Of a stretch of 64,000 nt of DNA, positions 36,634 to 44,401 are shown piece by piece. The stretch spans positions 1 to 64,000 of the forward strand of contig NZ_QNRK01000016.1 in assembly GCF_003315135.1 (NCBI RefSeq), written 5' to 3'. This DNA is from Roseiarcus fermentans (GTDB lineage: Bacteria; Pseudomonadota; Alphaproteobacteria; Rhizobiales; Beijerinckiaceae). A program made the position numbers and the translations under genes. Positions within the stretch are counted from its first letter, which is position 1. Every line of letters begins with the position of its first letter. The notes beneath the pieces are model-generated. The model did not search any database and was not told the origin of the DNA. It saw nothing but the letters and a program-made list of their open reading frames with translations.

Positions 36634-37289
36634 GGGCGGTCAGCCTCGAAAAGCTGCTGCCGGCCGACATTCCGGCCGGCGAGCGCATCCTGTGGCACGG
36701 CCGGCCGCGGTGGATCAGTCTGGCGCGGCGGGCCTATCGCGCGGACTTCGTCGCCGCCTACTTCGTCGCCCTGACGGTGTGGAGCGTCTGGGCGAAGGTG
36801 GACGCGGGATGGAGCGCGTCGGCGCTCGCCGGCGTCGAGACGCTCGGACTGGGCGTGGCGGCGCTCGCGATCATCGCGGCGCTCAGCTTTCTTTCGGCCC
36901 GCACCACGCTCTATGTCGTGACGTCCCGGAGGCTGGTGTTCAAGGTCGGCATCGCGCTGCCGATCTTCATCAACCTTCCCTTCAAGGACATCCACTCGGC
37001 CGCGGCGCGCGTCTACGGCGACGGCACCGGCGAGATCCCGGTGACGCTCAAGAAGGGGCGACGGGTCGGCTATTTCGTCCTGTGGCCCAGCGCCCGTCCG
37101 CTGCATCTCCTCAGCCCTCAGCCCTGCCTGCGCTGCGTCGGCGACGCGGCCGTCGTCTCGGCGACGCTCGGCGCGGCCCTGCGGGAGTTCGCCGGCCAGC
37201 CGGCGACGCCGGCGGCGGCGCCCGGCCGTGAGGCGAAGGCGGAGGCGCGCGCCGATACGCTGAGGCTCGCCGGGCGGGCGGCAGGATGA
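36630..37289 (+). CDS. puhB: PuhB, photosynthetic complex assembly protein
   Basis: The 219-residue membrane protein with bacterial PH-domain character reads ILWHGRPRWISLARRAYRAD, two to three hydrophobic segments, then RTTLYVVTSRRLVFKVGIAL and LPFKDIHSAAARVYGDGTGE. PuhB assists reaction-centre assembly. It starts at a GTG (36630) that overlaps the puhA stop (GTGA); no ATG fits. The C-terminal 40 residues are Ala-rich and probably disordered. Confidence 0.93.
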   Translation: MRAVSLEKLLPADIPAGERILWHGRPRWISLARRAYRADFVAAYFVALTVWSVWAKVDAGWSASALAGVETLGLGVAALAIIAALSFLSARTTLYVVTSRRLVFKVGIALPIFINLPFKDIHSAAARVYGDGTGEIPVTLKKGRRVGYFVLWPSARPLHLLSPQPCLRCVGDAAVVSATLGAALREFAGQPATPAAAPGREAKAEARADTLRLAGRAAG

Positions 37290-37299
37290 GGAGAATGCG

Positions 37300-37767
37300 A
37301 TGACCGACCTTGCCGCCAAGGGTCCCGCGCCGGGCATGCCGAAGATCGTGCTGATCTTCGCTGCGCTTCTGGTCGCGATCACGGTCGTCGGCGCCTGGTC
37401 GGCGCGGGTCTCCGGCGTCGGCCGCAGCGAGGCGCCGACGGCGACGGTGGTCAGGACGCTGGCGCTGCGCTTCGACGATCAGCCGGACGGCTCGGTCCTG
37501 GTGCGCCGGGCGAGCGACGGCGCGGCGATTTATCGTGCCGCGCCCGGAACCAACGGTTTCATGCGCGCGACCATGCGGGGACTCGCGCATGCGCGCCGCC
37601 AGAACGGCGTCGGCGACGAGACGCCCTTCGTTCTGACCGCCTGGAGCGACGGCCGAACGTCGCTCGAGGACGCGACGACGGGACGGCGCCTGGCGTTGGA
37701 GGCCTTCGGCGCGACCAACGCGGCCGCTTTCGCGCAGCTCTTCCAGGCCTCGGGAGCGGTTCGATGA
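37300..37767 (+). CDS. puhC: PuhC, photosynthetic complex assembly protein
   Basis: The 155-residue protein has one N-terminal membrane anchor (IVLIFAALLVAITVVGAWSA) and a soluble domain with VVRTLALRFDDQPDGSVLVR, then PGTNGFMRATMRGLAHARRQ and PFVLTAWSDGRTSLEDATTG. This is the PuhC pattern. It follows puhB by 10 bases. In most Hyphomicrobiales PGCs acsF comes next; here puhE does. Confidence 0.92.
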   Translation: MTDLAAKGPAPGMPKIVLIFAALLVAITVVGAWSARVSGVGRSEAPTATVVRTLALRFDDQPDGSVLVRRASDGAAIYRAAPGTNGFMRATMRGLAHARRQNGVGDETPFVLTAWSDGRTSLEDATTGRRLALEAFGATNAAAFAQLFQASGAVR

Positions 37768-37855
37768 GCCGTCCGTCCGGCGCCCCGAAAGATCGGATCT
37801 TCGAATCGAAGCGGGCCGGCCTCCGGCTCGCGTCCGTCTGGTGAGCGCGGCTGCG

Positions 37856-38983
37856 ATGTGCCCCTATGCAACACCGTTCCTTGTGACCGTCGCGCTCTGG
37901 TGGAGTTCGACCGGGCTGATTCTGTTGCTGGACAGCCAGGAGCGGCGCACCTACGCCGTCACCATGATCGGCGCGACCGGGCTTCTGGCGGGGGCGCTCT
38001 GGATCGTCGCCCTGACCGCCGGCGAGACGACGGGGCAGTCGGCCTATGTCGCCTTCGCCTGCGGTCTCGCGGTCTGGGGCTGGCAGCTGCTCGGGTTCTA
38101 CACCGGCTTTCTGAGCGGTTCGAACAAGTCGCCCTGCGCGCCGGGCTCGACCGCGTCCTCCCGCTTTTTCCAGGCCCTCGGGGCGAGCCTTCATCACGAA
38201 CTGGCCGCGCTTCTGGGCGCCGTGGCGCTCGGGTTTCTCACCTGGGGCCAGCCGAACACGATTGCGCTGTGGACCTACGTCATCCTGTGGGTGATGCATT
38301 CGAGCGCCAAACTCAACCTGTTCCTCGGCGTGCCCAATCTCGGCGCCGACATGCTGCCCGATCATTTGGCGTTCCTGACGAGCTTCATGGCGCGCAAGCC
38401 GATGAACGCGCTGTTTCCGGTGTCGGTGACCGGGGGAACGGCGTGCGCGGCGCTTCTGCTGGTGGAGGCGTGCCGGAGCGGCGCGAGCGCGTTCGACACG
38501 GTCGGACTGGCGATGCTCGGCTCGCTGATGGCGCTCGCGGTGGTCGAGCACTGGTTCCTGGTCGTTCCGCTGGACGGCAACGCGCTGTGGCGCGCCTTCC
38601 GGCGCAGGGCGGCCGACTGCCCGCGCGCGACCGCCAACCGGGTCGAACGCGAACTCGCAGGCGCCCATGAGCAGACCGAAGGCGCGGGCGTGGACGCCCG
38701 AATCGTCGCCTTTCGAGCGGATCCGCCGCACGTGTGCGACGCGCGCAACATCGAGCGCCTGCTCGAATCGATCGCCGCCGGCAGTTTCGGCGCGGTGGAG
38801 TGCGTGCACGGTCTCGTGCGGACCGAGGCGGACTGGCTTTGCTTCGAACTGACGGAGGGACGGGCGCGGATGGCGGCGTTCGGCCCGCGGATGCAGAAAA
38901 AGCCTTTGGTGATCGCCAGAGGGCAGGGGTTCGACCGGGCGCGGCTCAAAGCCGCGTTCGACGGTTGCGCCGCCGCCGCCTGA
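37856..38983 (+). CDS. puhE: PuhE (DUF3623) assembly protein with an added C-terminal domain
   Basis: Residues 1-250 are a normal PuhE: seven or so hydrophobic helices with ALWWSSTGLILLLDSQERRT, SLHHELAALLGAVALGF, HSSAKLNLFLGVPNLGADML and VEHWFLVVPLDGNALWRAF. It acts in reaction-centre and pigment production at the membrane. Residues 255-375 are an extra soluble segment (DARIVAFRADPPHVCDARNI, then FGAVECVHGLVRTEADWLCF) that I do not recognise. I start at the ATG at 37856; GTG at 37841 is in frame with no ribosome site. hemA follows after 21 bases. Confidence 0.9.
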   Translation: MCPYATPFLVTVALWWSSTGLILLLDSQERRTYAVTMIGATGLLAGALWIVALTAGETTGQSAYVAFACGLAVWGWQLLGFYTGFLSGSNKSPCAPGSTASSRFFQALGASLHHELAALLGAVALGFLTWGQPNTIALWTYVILWVMHSSAKLNLFLGVPNLGADMLPDHLAFLTSFMARKPMNALFPVSVTGGTACAALLLVEACRSGASAFDTVGLAMLGSLMALAVVEHWFLVVPLDGNALWRAFRRRAADCPRATANRVERELAGAHEQTEGAGVDARIVAFRADPPHVCDARNIERLLESIAAGSFGAVECVHGLVRTEADWLCFELTEGRARMAAFGPRMQKKPLVIARGQGFDRARLKAAFDGCAAAA

Positions 38984-39004
38984 GCAACTGGTACGGAGGG
39001 TGTC

Positions 39005-40315
39005 ATGCTGACTGACGACAAGAACGGGCGCAACGCACATTTCGCCAAGGCGGTGCAGCGGCTCAAGGACGAGCGTCGCTACCGCGTCTTCATCGACCTC
39101 GAGCGGGACGCCGACCGCTTCCCGACGGCGCTCTGGCGTCCCGAGGGAGGCCAGAAGCCGCGCGACGTCACCATCTGGTGCTCGAACGACTACCTCGGCA
39201 TGGGCTGCCACCCCGACGTGCGGGGCGCGGCGACGGCCTCGGCCAACCAGCATGGAGCGGGCGCCGGCGGCACGCGCAACATCTCCGGCACCCATCATCG
39301 CATCATAGAGCTCGAAGCCGAGCTCGCCGACCTTCACGGCAAGGAGGCCGGGCTCGTCTTCACCTCCGGGTGGATCTCGAACCTGGCGGGCATCTCGACC
39401 ATCGCCTCGCTGATGCCGAACTGCCTGATCCTGTCGGACGCGCTCAACCACAATTCGATGATCGAGGGCGTCCGGCGGGCAGGCTGCGAGAAGCAGGTGT
39501 GGCGGCACAACGACGTCGAGCATCTGGAAGCGTTGCTGAAGGCCGCCGACCCGGCTCGCGCGAAGCTGATCGTGTTCGAGAGCCTGTATTCGATGGACGG
39601 CGACATCGCGCCGATCGAGAAGATCGTGGAGCTCGCCGAGCGCTACAACGCGATGACCTACATCGACGAAGTCCATGCGGTGGGCATGTACGGCCCGCGC
39701 GGCGGCGGGATCTCCGAGCGCGACGGCCTGGCTCACCGCATCGACGTGATCGAGGGCACGCTCGCCAAGGGATTCGGATCGCTCGGCGGCTACATCGCCG
39801 GCGATTCGATCGTCGTCGACGCGGTGCGCAGCTACGCGCCGCAGTTCATCTTCAGCACGACCCTGCCGCCGATGGTCGTTTCCGGCGCCTGCGCGGCGGT
39901 GCGCCACCTGAAGGCCTCCGGCGTCGAGCGCGAGGGCCATCAGTACATGGCCTCCGTCACCAAGCACGCGCTCCAGGCGGCGGGCATCCCGGTCAAGGAC
40001 AACCCGTCCCACATCGTGCCGGTGATGGTCAACGACGCCGAGCGCTGCAAGGCGGCGAGCGACCTCTTGCTGCGCCGCCACGACATCTACATCCAGCCGA
40101 TCAATTTCCCGACCGTCGCCATCGGCACCGAGCGGCTCAGGATCACGCCGACGCCCCGCCACACCGAGGCGCATGTGTCCGTTCTGGTCGAGGCGCTGGT
40201 GGACGTGTGGAAGACGCTCGATCTGCCGTTCACCAGCGCGCGCATTCTGCCGCTGCGGCGGAAGGCGCCGGCGGCGGACTGCGTATACCCCGAAATGCGC
40301 AAGGCTGCGGAGTAG
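39005..40315 (+). CDS. hemA: 5-aminolevulinate synthase
   Basis: ALAS condenses glycine and succinyl-CoA, the entry to all tetrapyrroles. The 436-residue PLP enzyme has [52 protein letters not shown] and the Schiff-base Lys255 in [16 protein letters not shown]. The ATG follows GGAGGG at a good distance. Being last in the bch-puh run places precursor supply under the same control as pigment synthesis. A hairpin lies just downstream. Confidence 0.97.
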   Translation: MLTDDKNGRNAHFAKAVQRLKDERRYRVFIDLERDADRFPTALWRPEGGQKPRDVTIWCSNDYLGMGCHPDVRGAATASANQHGAGAGGTRNISGTHHRIIELEAELADLHGKEAGLVFTSGWISNLAGISTIASLMPNCLILSDALNHNSMIEGVRRAGCEKQVWRHNDVEHLEALLKAADPARAKLIVFESLYSMDGDIAPIEKIVELAERYNAMTYIDEVHAVGMYGPRGGGISERDGLAHRIDVIEGTLAKGFGSLGGYIAGDSIVVDAVRSYAPQFIFSTTLPPMVVSGACAAVRHLKASGVEREGHQYMASVTKHALQAAGIPVKDNPSHIVPVMVNDAERCKAASDLLLRRHDIYIQPINFPTVAIGTERLRITPTPRHTEAHVSVLVEALVDVWKTLDLPFTSARILPLRRKAPAADCVYPEMRKAAE

Positions 40316-40322
40316 TTACGTG

Positions 40323-40343
40323 GGCTGATCCGAAAGATCAGCC
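40323..40343 (+). terminator. Hairpin after hemA
   Basis: GGCTGATC-cgaaa-GATCAGCC: an 8-bp perfect stem with a 5-base loop, 7 bases past the hemA stop, and no T-run. Probable transcript end of the bchF-hemA operon. Confidence 0.6.
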
Positions 40344-40555
40344 GTTCTGGAGAGCAAGGTCAGGCGAAGAGCACGCCTGGCCTAGACGAATGGATAATCC
40401 CGAGCCGCTGCGCTGTGCTGTCGATGACGGCACTTGGAGGGGCGGGGCATGTTGCGTCGAGTTTGCGGCGCGACGCGTCAAGTGTGGGCGAGCTGGTCAA
40501 TGCTGTTTCGATTCAACCCGATGTCGGAATCACTGCGACAAGACGCCGCAAAGGG

Positions 40556-40573
40556 TGTCCATTCACCTTGACA
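40556..40573. promoter_or_regulatory. PpsR/CrtJ-type operator 1 upstream of pucBA
   Basis: TGT-ccattcaccttg-ACA fits TGT-N12-ACA; its right arm TTGACA may double as a -35 box. It is paired with the site that starts 26 bases downstream. Confidence 0.75.
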
Positions 40574-40581
40574 TTACTTTG

Positions 40582-40599
40582 TGTCAATTTAGGGTGACA
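40582..40599. promoter_or_regulatory. PpsR/CrtJ-type operator 2 upstream of pucBA
   Basis: TGTCAA-tttagg-GTGACA fits TGT-N12-ACA with near-complete inner symmetry. Eight bases separate it from operator 1, a spacing like that of cooperative CrtJ site pairs. Confidence 0.8.
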
Positions 40600-40817
40600 T
40601 CGGTGCTGCAAGCCGTGAGTCCAGGAAAAGTCCTCCTGGAAGGGGTTCGGGAGGTCCGCCGCGAAAGCGTCGGGCGCTCGGCTCGGCTCGGCGAACCAGC
40701 GCTTGTGAAAACTTGGTTTCGGGAGGCGATGGCAAGAGCCATTCGCGGCCCGGGATCGGGCGAACGCAGCGCGCGATAGCTCCGCGCGCGGCGCTTTACT
40801 CAAAGGAGGAGCTCTTA

Positions 40818-40973
40818 ATGGTCGACGATCCCAACAAAGTCTGGCCGACCGGTCTGACAATCGCGGAGTCCGAAGAACTTCACAAGCATGTCATCGACGG
40901 CACGCGCGTGTTCTTCGTCATCGCGATCTTCGCGCACTTTCTCACTTTCGTCTATTCGCCCTGGCTGCACTGA
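40818..40973 (+). CDS. pucB: Light-harvesting LH2 (B800-850) beta polypeptide
   Basis: The 51-residue antenna peptide has the polar N-terminus [18 protein letters not shown], one membrane helix and [14 protein letters not shown]. His40 is the B850 bacteriochlorophyll ligand. The [14 protein letters not shown] stretch is close to the LH2 beta chain of Rhodoblastus acidophilus, which separates it from LH1 (pufB). The ribosome site AAAGGAGG is near perfect. Two PpsR-type operators lie upstream, so expression should be oxygen- and light-controlled. Confidence 0.95.
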   Translation: MVDDPNKVWPTGLTIAESEELHKHVIDGTRVFFVIAIFAHFLTFVYSPWLH

Positions 40974-40985
40974 AAGGGGTAGGTC

Positions 40986-41213
40986 ATGAACCAAGGTAGA
41001 ATCTGGACGGTTGTCTCTCCGTCGATCGGGCTTCCGCTCATCATCGGCGGCGCGGCGATCACCGCTCTGTTGGTCCACTTCGCGGTCCTGTCGCACACGA
41101 CCTGGTACCCTGCTTACTGGGAAGGCCACCACGCCAAGGTGTCGGAAGCGACCTCGTCGGCCGTCTCGGCCCTCGAAGCGCCTGCGTATATCTACGAGGC
41201 CACCAAGGCCTGA
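40986..41213 (+). CDS. pucA: Light-harvesting LH2 (B800-850) alpha polypeptide
   Basis: The 75-residue peptide starts [19 protein letters not shown], the B800-binding LH2 alpha start, and has B850 ligand His31 and [12 protein letters not shown]. Tyr44 and Trp45 fall at the same numbers as in Rhodoblastus acidophilus LH2 alpha, where they hydrogen-bond the B850 acetyl groups; low-light B800-820 forms lose them. An 850-nm type is therefore expected. The C-terminal tail of about 28 residues after EG is longer than in R. acidophilus. It is 12 bases after pucB. Confidence 0.95.
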   Translation: MNQGRIWTVVSPSIGLPLIIGGAAITALLVHFAVLSHTTWYPAYWEGHHAKVSEATSSAVSALEAPAYIYEATKA

Positions 41214-41241
41214 CGAAGCCGCGTTTGCCGGCGACACGCCC

Positions 41242-41262
41242 AGAGCGCCGTAAAGGCGCTCT
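41242..41262 (+). terminator. Hairpin 1 between pucA and pucC
   Basis: AGAGCGCC-gtaaa-GGCGCTCT: 8-bp perfect stem, flanked on both sides by the same GCCGGCGACAC (41227 and 41265). With hairpin 2 it probably stabilises the pucBA message and limits readthrough into pucC. Confidence 0.6.
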
Positions 41263-41277
41263 TCGCCGGCGACACCC

Positions 41278-41317
41278 GACGTCGCTCGACCTTCGCCCGT
41301 GTTGGACGAGCGACGTC
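41278..41317 (+). terminator. Hairpin 2 between pucA and pucC
   Basis: GACGTCGCTCG at 41278-41288 pairs perfectly with CGAGCGACGTC at 41307-41317 across an 18-base loop. There is no T-run. It fits the processing/attenuation hairpins that usually follow antenna genes. Confidence 0.55.
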
Positions 41318-41431
41318 GCGCCATCGGCCGCTCCGGAAGCGACGGGCAAGGCGCGAGCGCGGAGTTGGCGACGCCCGAAGGACGGGGAGAATGTGGATTG
41401 TTCCCCATGTTGCGCGACGCGTGAGCTCCAG

Positions 41432-42874
41432 ATGAGCGGTGTTAGCCACAAAGTCGTGAACTTCTGGCTCAGCCTCGGGCCGCGCTTTCTTCCGTTCGCG
41501 GACGCGGCGAGCCCCGATCTGCCCCTTTCCAAACTCCTGCGGCTGTCGCTGTTTCAGGTCACGGTCGGCATGGCGCTGGTCCTGCTGGTCGGAACCTTGA
41601 ACAGGGTCATGATCGTCGAGTTGGAGGTGCCGGCTTCGCTGGTCGGCATCATGATCTCGCTGCCGCTGCTGTTCGCGCCGTTCCGCGCGCTGATCGGATT
41701 CCGCTCGGACATGCACCAGTCAGCGCTCGGCTGGCGGCGCGTGCCCTTCATGTACCGTGGCACGATGATCCAGTTCGGCGGCCTGGCGATGATGCCATTC
41801 GCGCTCCTGGTCCTCGCCCGGATGGGTGAGGCGGGGCATTCGCCGGTGTGGATTGGCTATGCCGGCGCCGGGATCTCGTTCCTTCTCGTCGGCGCAGGAC
41901 TTCACACCGTCCAGACCGTCGGCCTCGCGCTGGCGACGGACCTGGCGCCGGTCGAATCGCAGCCGAAGGTGGTCGGGCTGATGTATGTCATGCTGCTCGT
42001 CGGCATGATGGTCAGCGCGCTGGGATTCGGCTGGTTTCTCGCCGATTTCACCCCCGGTCGACTCGTTCAGGTGCTTCAGGCCGCCGCGGTCGCCACGATC
42101 GTTCTCAATTCGATCTCGCTGTGGAAGCAGGAGTCTCGCCATCAGGCGCGCAAGGCGCCGTCGGCGAGCCGCGCGCCGAGCTTCGCCGAAGCCTGGGCGA
42201 GCTTCACCCACGGCGATCGGGTCGTCCGGCGGCTGGTCGCCATTGGTCTGGGAACGATGGCGTTCAGCATGGAGGACGTCCTGCTCGAGCCCTATGGCGG
42301 GCAGGTGCTGCGTTTGACCGTCGGCGACACCACCAAGCTGACGGCGGCGCTGGCCTTCGGCGGACTGTTCGGGTTCTGGCTCGCCTCGCGGGTCCTCAGC
42401 CGCGGCGCCGATCCGTTCCGGATGGCGAGCTTCGGCGCCCTGGTCGGCGTGCCGGCGTTCGGCCTGGTGATCGGATCGGCGCCGGTGCTGTCGCCGTGGA
42501 TGTTCGGCCTGGGAACGGCGCTGATCGGCTTCGGCGCGGGCCTCTTCGGCCACGGGACGCTGACGGCGACCATGAACCTCGCGCCCAAGGGTCAGACCGG
42601 CCTCGCGCTCGGCGCCTGGGGCGCCGTGCAGGCCTCGGCCGCCGGGGTCGCAATCGCGCTCGGCGGCGTCATCCGCGACTCGGTCGCCGGTCTCGTGTCG
42701 GGAACGGCGTTCGGCGCAGCGGCCGGCTATGACGTCGTTTACGGAATCGAAATCGTCTTGCTTCTCGTCACGCTTGTGCTGATGTTCCCGCTCATCCGGC
42801 GGGAGAACAGGCCGGCGCGTGCATTGTCCACCGAGGGAACACGTCGAGAAGCCGCCGTCGCCGGCGAAACCTGA
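41432..42874 (+). CDS. pucC: PucC, LH2 antenna assembly membrane protein
   Basis: The 480-residue, 12-helix protein begins LGPRFLPFADAASPDLPLSK and has FQVTVGMALVLLVGTLNRVM, FRSDMHQSALGWRRVPFMYR, FSMEDVLLEPYGGQVLRLTV and GLFGHGTLTATMNLAPKGQT. PucC is needed for LH2 formation. It is closely paralogous to lhaA in this window and more distantly to bch2. The ATG at 41432 gives the family N-terminus; the open frame further upstream runs through the intergenic hairpins. It lies 218 bases after pucA, and the repeat-tailed protein follows after 10 bases. Confidence 0.94.
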   Translation: MSGVSHKVVNFWLSLGPRFLPFADAASPDLPLSKLLRLSLFQVTVGMALVLLVGTLNRVMIVELEVPASLVGIMISLPLLFAPFRALIGFRSDMHQSALGWRRVPFMYRGTMIQFGGLAMMPFALLVLARMGEAGHSPVWIGYAGAGISFLLVGAGLHTVQTVGLALATDLAPVESQPKVVGLMYVMLLVGMMVSALGFGWFLADFTPGRLVQVLQAAAVATIVLNSISLWKQESRHQARKAPSASRAPSFAEAWASFTHGDRVVRRLVAIGLGTMAFSMEDVLLEPYGGQVLRLTVGDTTKLTAALAFGGLFGFWLASRVLSRGADPFRMASFGALVGVPAFGLVIGSAPVLSPWMFGLGTALIGFGAGLFGHGTLTATMNLAPKGQTGLALGAWGAVQASAAGVAIALGGVIRDSVAGLVSGTAFGAAAGYDVVYGIEIVLLLVTLVLMFPLIRRENRPARALSTEGTRREAAVAGET

Positions 42875-42884
42875 GCAGGGCACA

Positions 42885-43640
42885 ATGGCACACGCAATCT
42901 CGCGCATCTTTGCGACCAAAGCCGACGCCGATGCGGCGATCGAGGATCTCGGCCGGAGCGGCTTTCCGCCGGAGGCGATCTTCGTCGTCGCTCCGCCGGC
43001 CGCTGCGGCCGCCGCCTCGGCGTCGGACAGCCGGGCGGTCGCGGACCAGATCGCCGACAGAATCGCGAAAGGCTTCATCCTCAGGCGCGATGCGGAGGTC
43101 TACGCGAGACATGTCGCGCAAGGGGCGGTTTTCGTGACGGTCTACGCGCCGTTCGGCGCCGGGCGCAAGGCGACGAACTGTCTCGATCGGCGCAATCCGG
43201 TCGATCCAGGCATTCCCGCCGCTCCGGTGCGGCGGCCGGCGGCGTATGACGAGGCGACGCCCTTGTCGTCCACGCTGCGGCTGCCGGTGCTGTCCTCCCA
43301 CCCGACGCCGTTCGGCGCGGTCTCGGGCCTGCCCTCGCTGCTTTCGGCCAAGCGCGCCGACAAGTCGGTGTTCGAGGGGCCGGCGCCGCTGTCGCACCTG
43401 CTGGATCTGCCGGTCATGACGGCCGGAGGAGAGACCACGTCGGCGGCCATGGGCCTGCCGCTGCTGACGGCCAAGGGGAAGCCGACCGCGCTCGGACTGC
43501 CGCTGGTGACGGCCAAAGGCTCGCCGATGTTCTGGGGGCTGCCGCTGCTGACGGCCAAGGGGAAACCGACGTCGCTGGGGCTGCCGCTGGTGACGGCCAG
43601 GGGCAGGCCGACGAGCCTCGGGCTGCCGCTGTTGTGGTGA
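42885..43640 (+). CDS. Stress-domain protein with a 14-residue GLPLLT repeat tail, after pucC
   Basis: The product has 251 residues. Residues 1-108 look like a YflT/general-stress-protein-17M-type domain: ISRIFATKADADAAIEDLGR, then RRDAEVYARHVAQGAVFVTV and a closing LDRRNPVDPG. After a Pro/Ala linker, residues 131-251 are repeats of about 14 residues of the form GLPL(L/V)TAKGKPTSL. The last four and a half are nearly identical and the first three (LRLPVLSS, VSGLPSLLSAK, LDLPVMTAGG) are diverged; the last residues are GLPLLW. It begins 10 bases after pucC, so it is likely co-transcribed with the LH2 genes. I do not recognise this architecture and give no function. Intact frame with codon use like its neighbours. 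Confidence 0.85.
   Translation: MAHAISRIFATKADADAAIEDLGRSGFPPEAIFVVAPPAAAAAASASDSRAVADQIADRIAKGFILRRDAEVYARHVAQGAVFVTVYAPFGAGRKATNCLDRRNPVDPGIPAAPVRRPAAYDEATPLSSTLRLPVLSSHPTPFGAVSGLPSLLSAKRADKSVFEGPAPLSHLLDLPVMTAGGETTSAAMGLPLLTAKGKPTALGLPLVTAKGSPMFWGLPLLTAKGKPTSLGLPLVTARGRPTSLGLPLLW
43458..43637 (+). repeat. In-gene tandem repeat encoding the GLPLLT units
   Basis: Units of 42 bases, in an 84-base higher-order pattern (GLPLLTAKGKPT then GLPLVTAKG), with DNA nearly identical between copies (for example CTGCCGCTGCTGACGGCCAA at two positions). The near-identity suggests recent expansion, so copy number may vary between strains. Confidence 0.75.
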
Positions 43641-43793
43641 TCCGGTCGCGCTCGCCGGCGGGCGCAGCCAGCGACGCCTGCGCTGGCCGGGCCGGACGCC
43701 GAGGTCGGTCGGGTTCGCTCGGGAATCCAGGCTGCGAGCGGTGTCGTGACGTGCGCTTTGCAGATCGGACGCCATTGACGCTAAACTGCGCCC

Positions 43794-44279
43794 ATGCCGT
43801 CGTTTCATGAGTCCCGCACGGTCCGGCGCGCGTCCGCGGACATGTTCGAACTGGTCGCCGACTTCGAGCGCTATCCGGAATTCGCGCCGTTCTGCGTGGC
43901 GGCGAAGATTCGCCGGCGCTGGACGGAGCCGTCCGGCGTGGAGATCGTGATCGCCGACATGGAGGTCGGCTACGGCTCGATCCGCGCCCGCTTCGCCACG
44001 CGCGACCGGCTCGATCGCGAGAAGGCCGCGATCTCGATCGTCAGCATCGACGGGCCGTTCCGGTTCTTCGAGTCGCAATGGTCGTTCCGGGACCTCGCCC
44101 AGGGCGGGTCGCGCATCGCCTTTTCGACGCGGTATCAATTCTCCAATCCGGCGTTCGACATCGTGCTCGCGCCGGTTTTCAGCCGGGTCGTCGCCGGTCT
44201 CACCCGCGCGTTCGAAAAGCGGGCGGCGCAGCTCGATGCGGTCGAGCGCGTCCCGATGGACCGCCCCGCGCCGCCGTGA
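43794..44279 (+). CDS. RatA/COQ10-type START-domain protein
   Basis: The 161-residue product matches the COQ10/RatA polyketide-cyclase-like family: MFELVADFERYPEFAPFCVA near residue 17, then DMEVGYGSIRARFATR and FSTRYQFSNPAFDIVLAPVF. In bacteria such proteins bind quinones or are annotated as ribosome-association toxins; the alphaproteobacterial forms are more likely lipid/quinone binders. It lies 153 bases beyond the repeat-tailed protein and marks the end of the photosynthesis genes. Confidence 0.88.
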   Translation: MPSFHESRTVRRASADMFELVADFERYPEFAPFCVAAKIRRRWTEPSGVEIVIADMEVGYGSIRARFATRDRLDREKAAISIVSIDGPFRFFESQWSFRDLAQGGSRIAFSTRYQFSNPAFDIVLAPVFSRVVAGLTRAFEKRAAQLDAVERVPMDRPAPP

Positions 44280-44401
44280 CGATCGAGCGCCGCGCCCGGT
44301 CCCGCGCCTGAGGCGGCTGCGGGCGAACGCGGCGCGAGACCGCCCGAGCGACCCGGGCCCGCCCGTTTCGGTAACGTCGGCAATTCGCCACGGAGACGCC
44401 C

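Larger units (their letters stand above)
40344..40817 (+). promoter_or_regulatory. puc promoter region and long leader, no gene
   Basis: No coding pattern is seen. The stretch holds two PpsR-type operators (40556-40573 and 40582-40599) and then a leader of about 218 bases to pucB. A TTGACA at 40568-40573 with TAGGGT 16 bases later could be a sigma-70 promoter lying across both operators. The leader contains short inverted repeats (CCAGGA/TCCTGG near 40622-40640) and ends in AAAGGAGGAGCT, a very strong ribosome site for pucB. Confidence 0.6.

Noticed and set aside
40522-40541. Third PpsR site before pucBA (TGT...ACA)
   Set aside because: The spacer is 13 bases, not 12, and the arms lack symmetry.
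40818-41213. LH1 genes pufBA
   Set aside because: N-termini, B800-type MNQG start, His/Tyr/Trp positions and the following pucC all indicate LH2 (pucBA).
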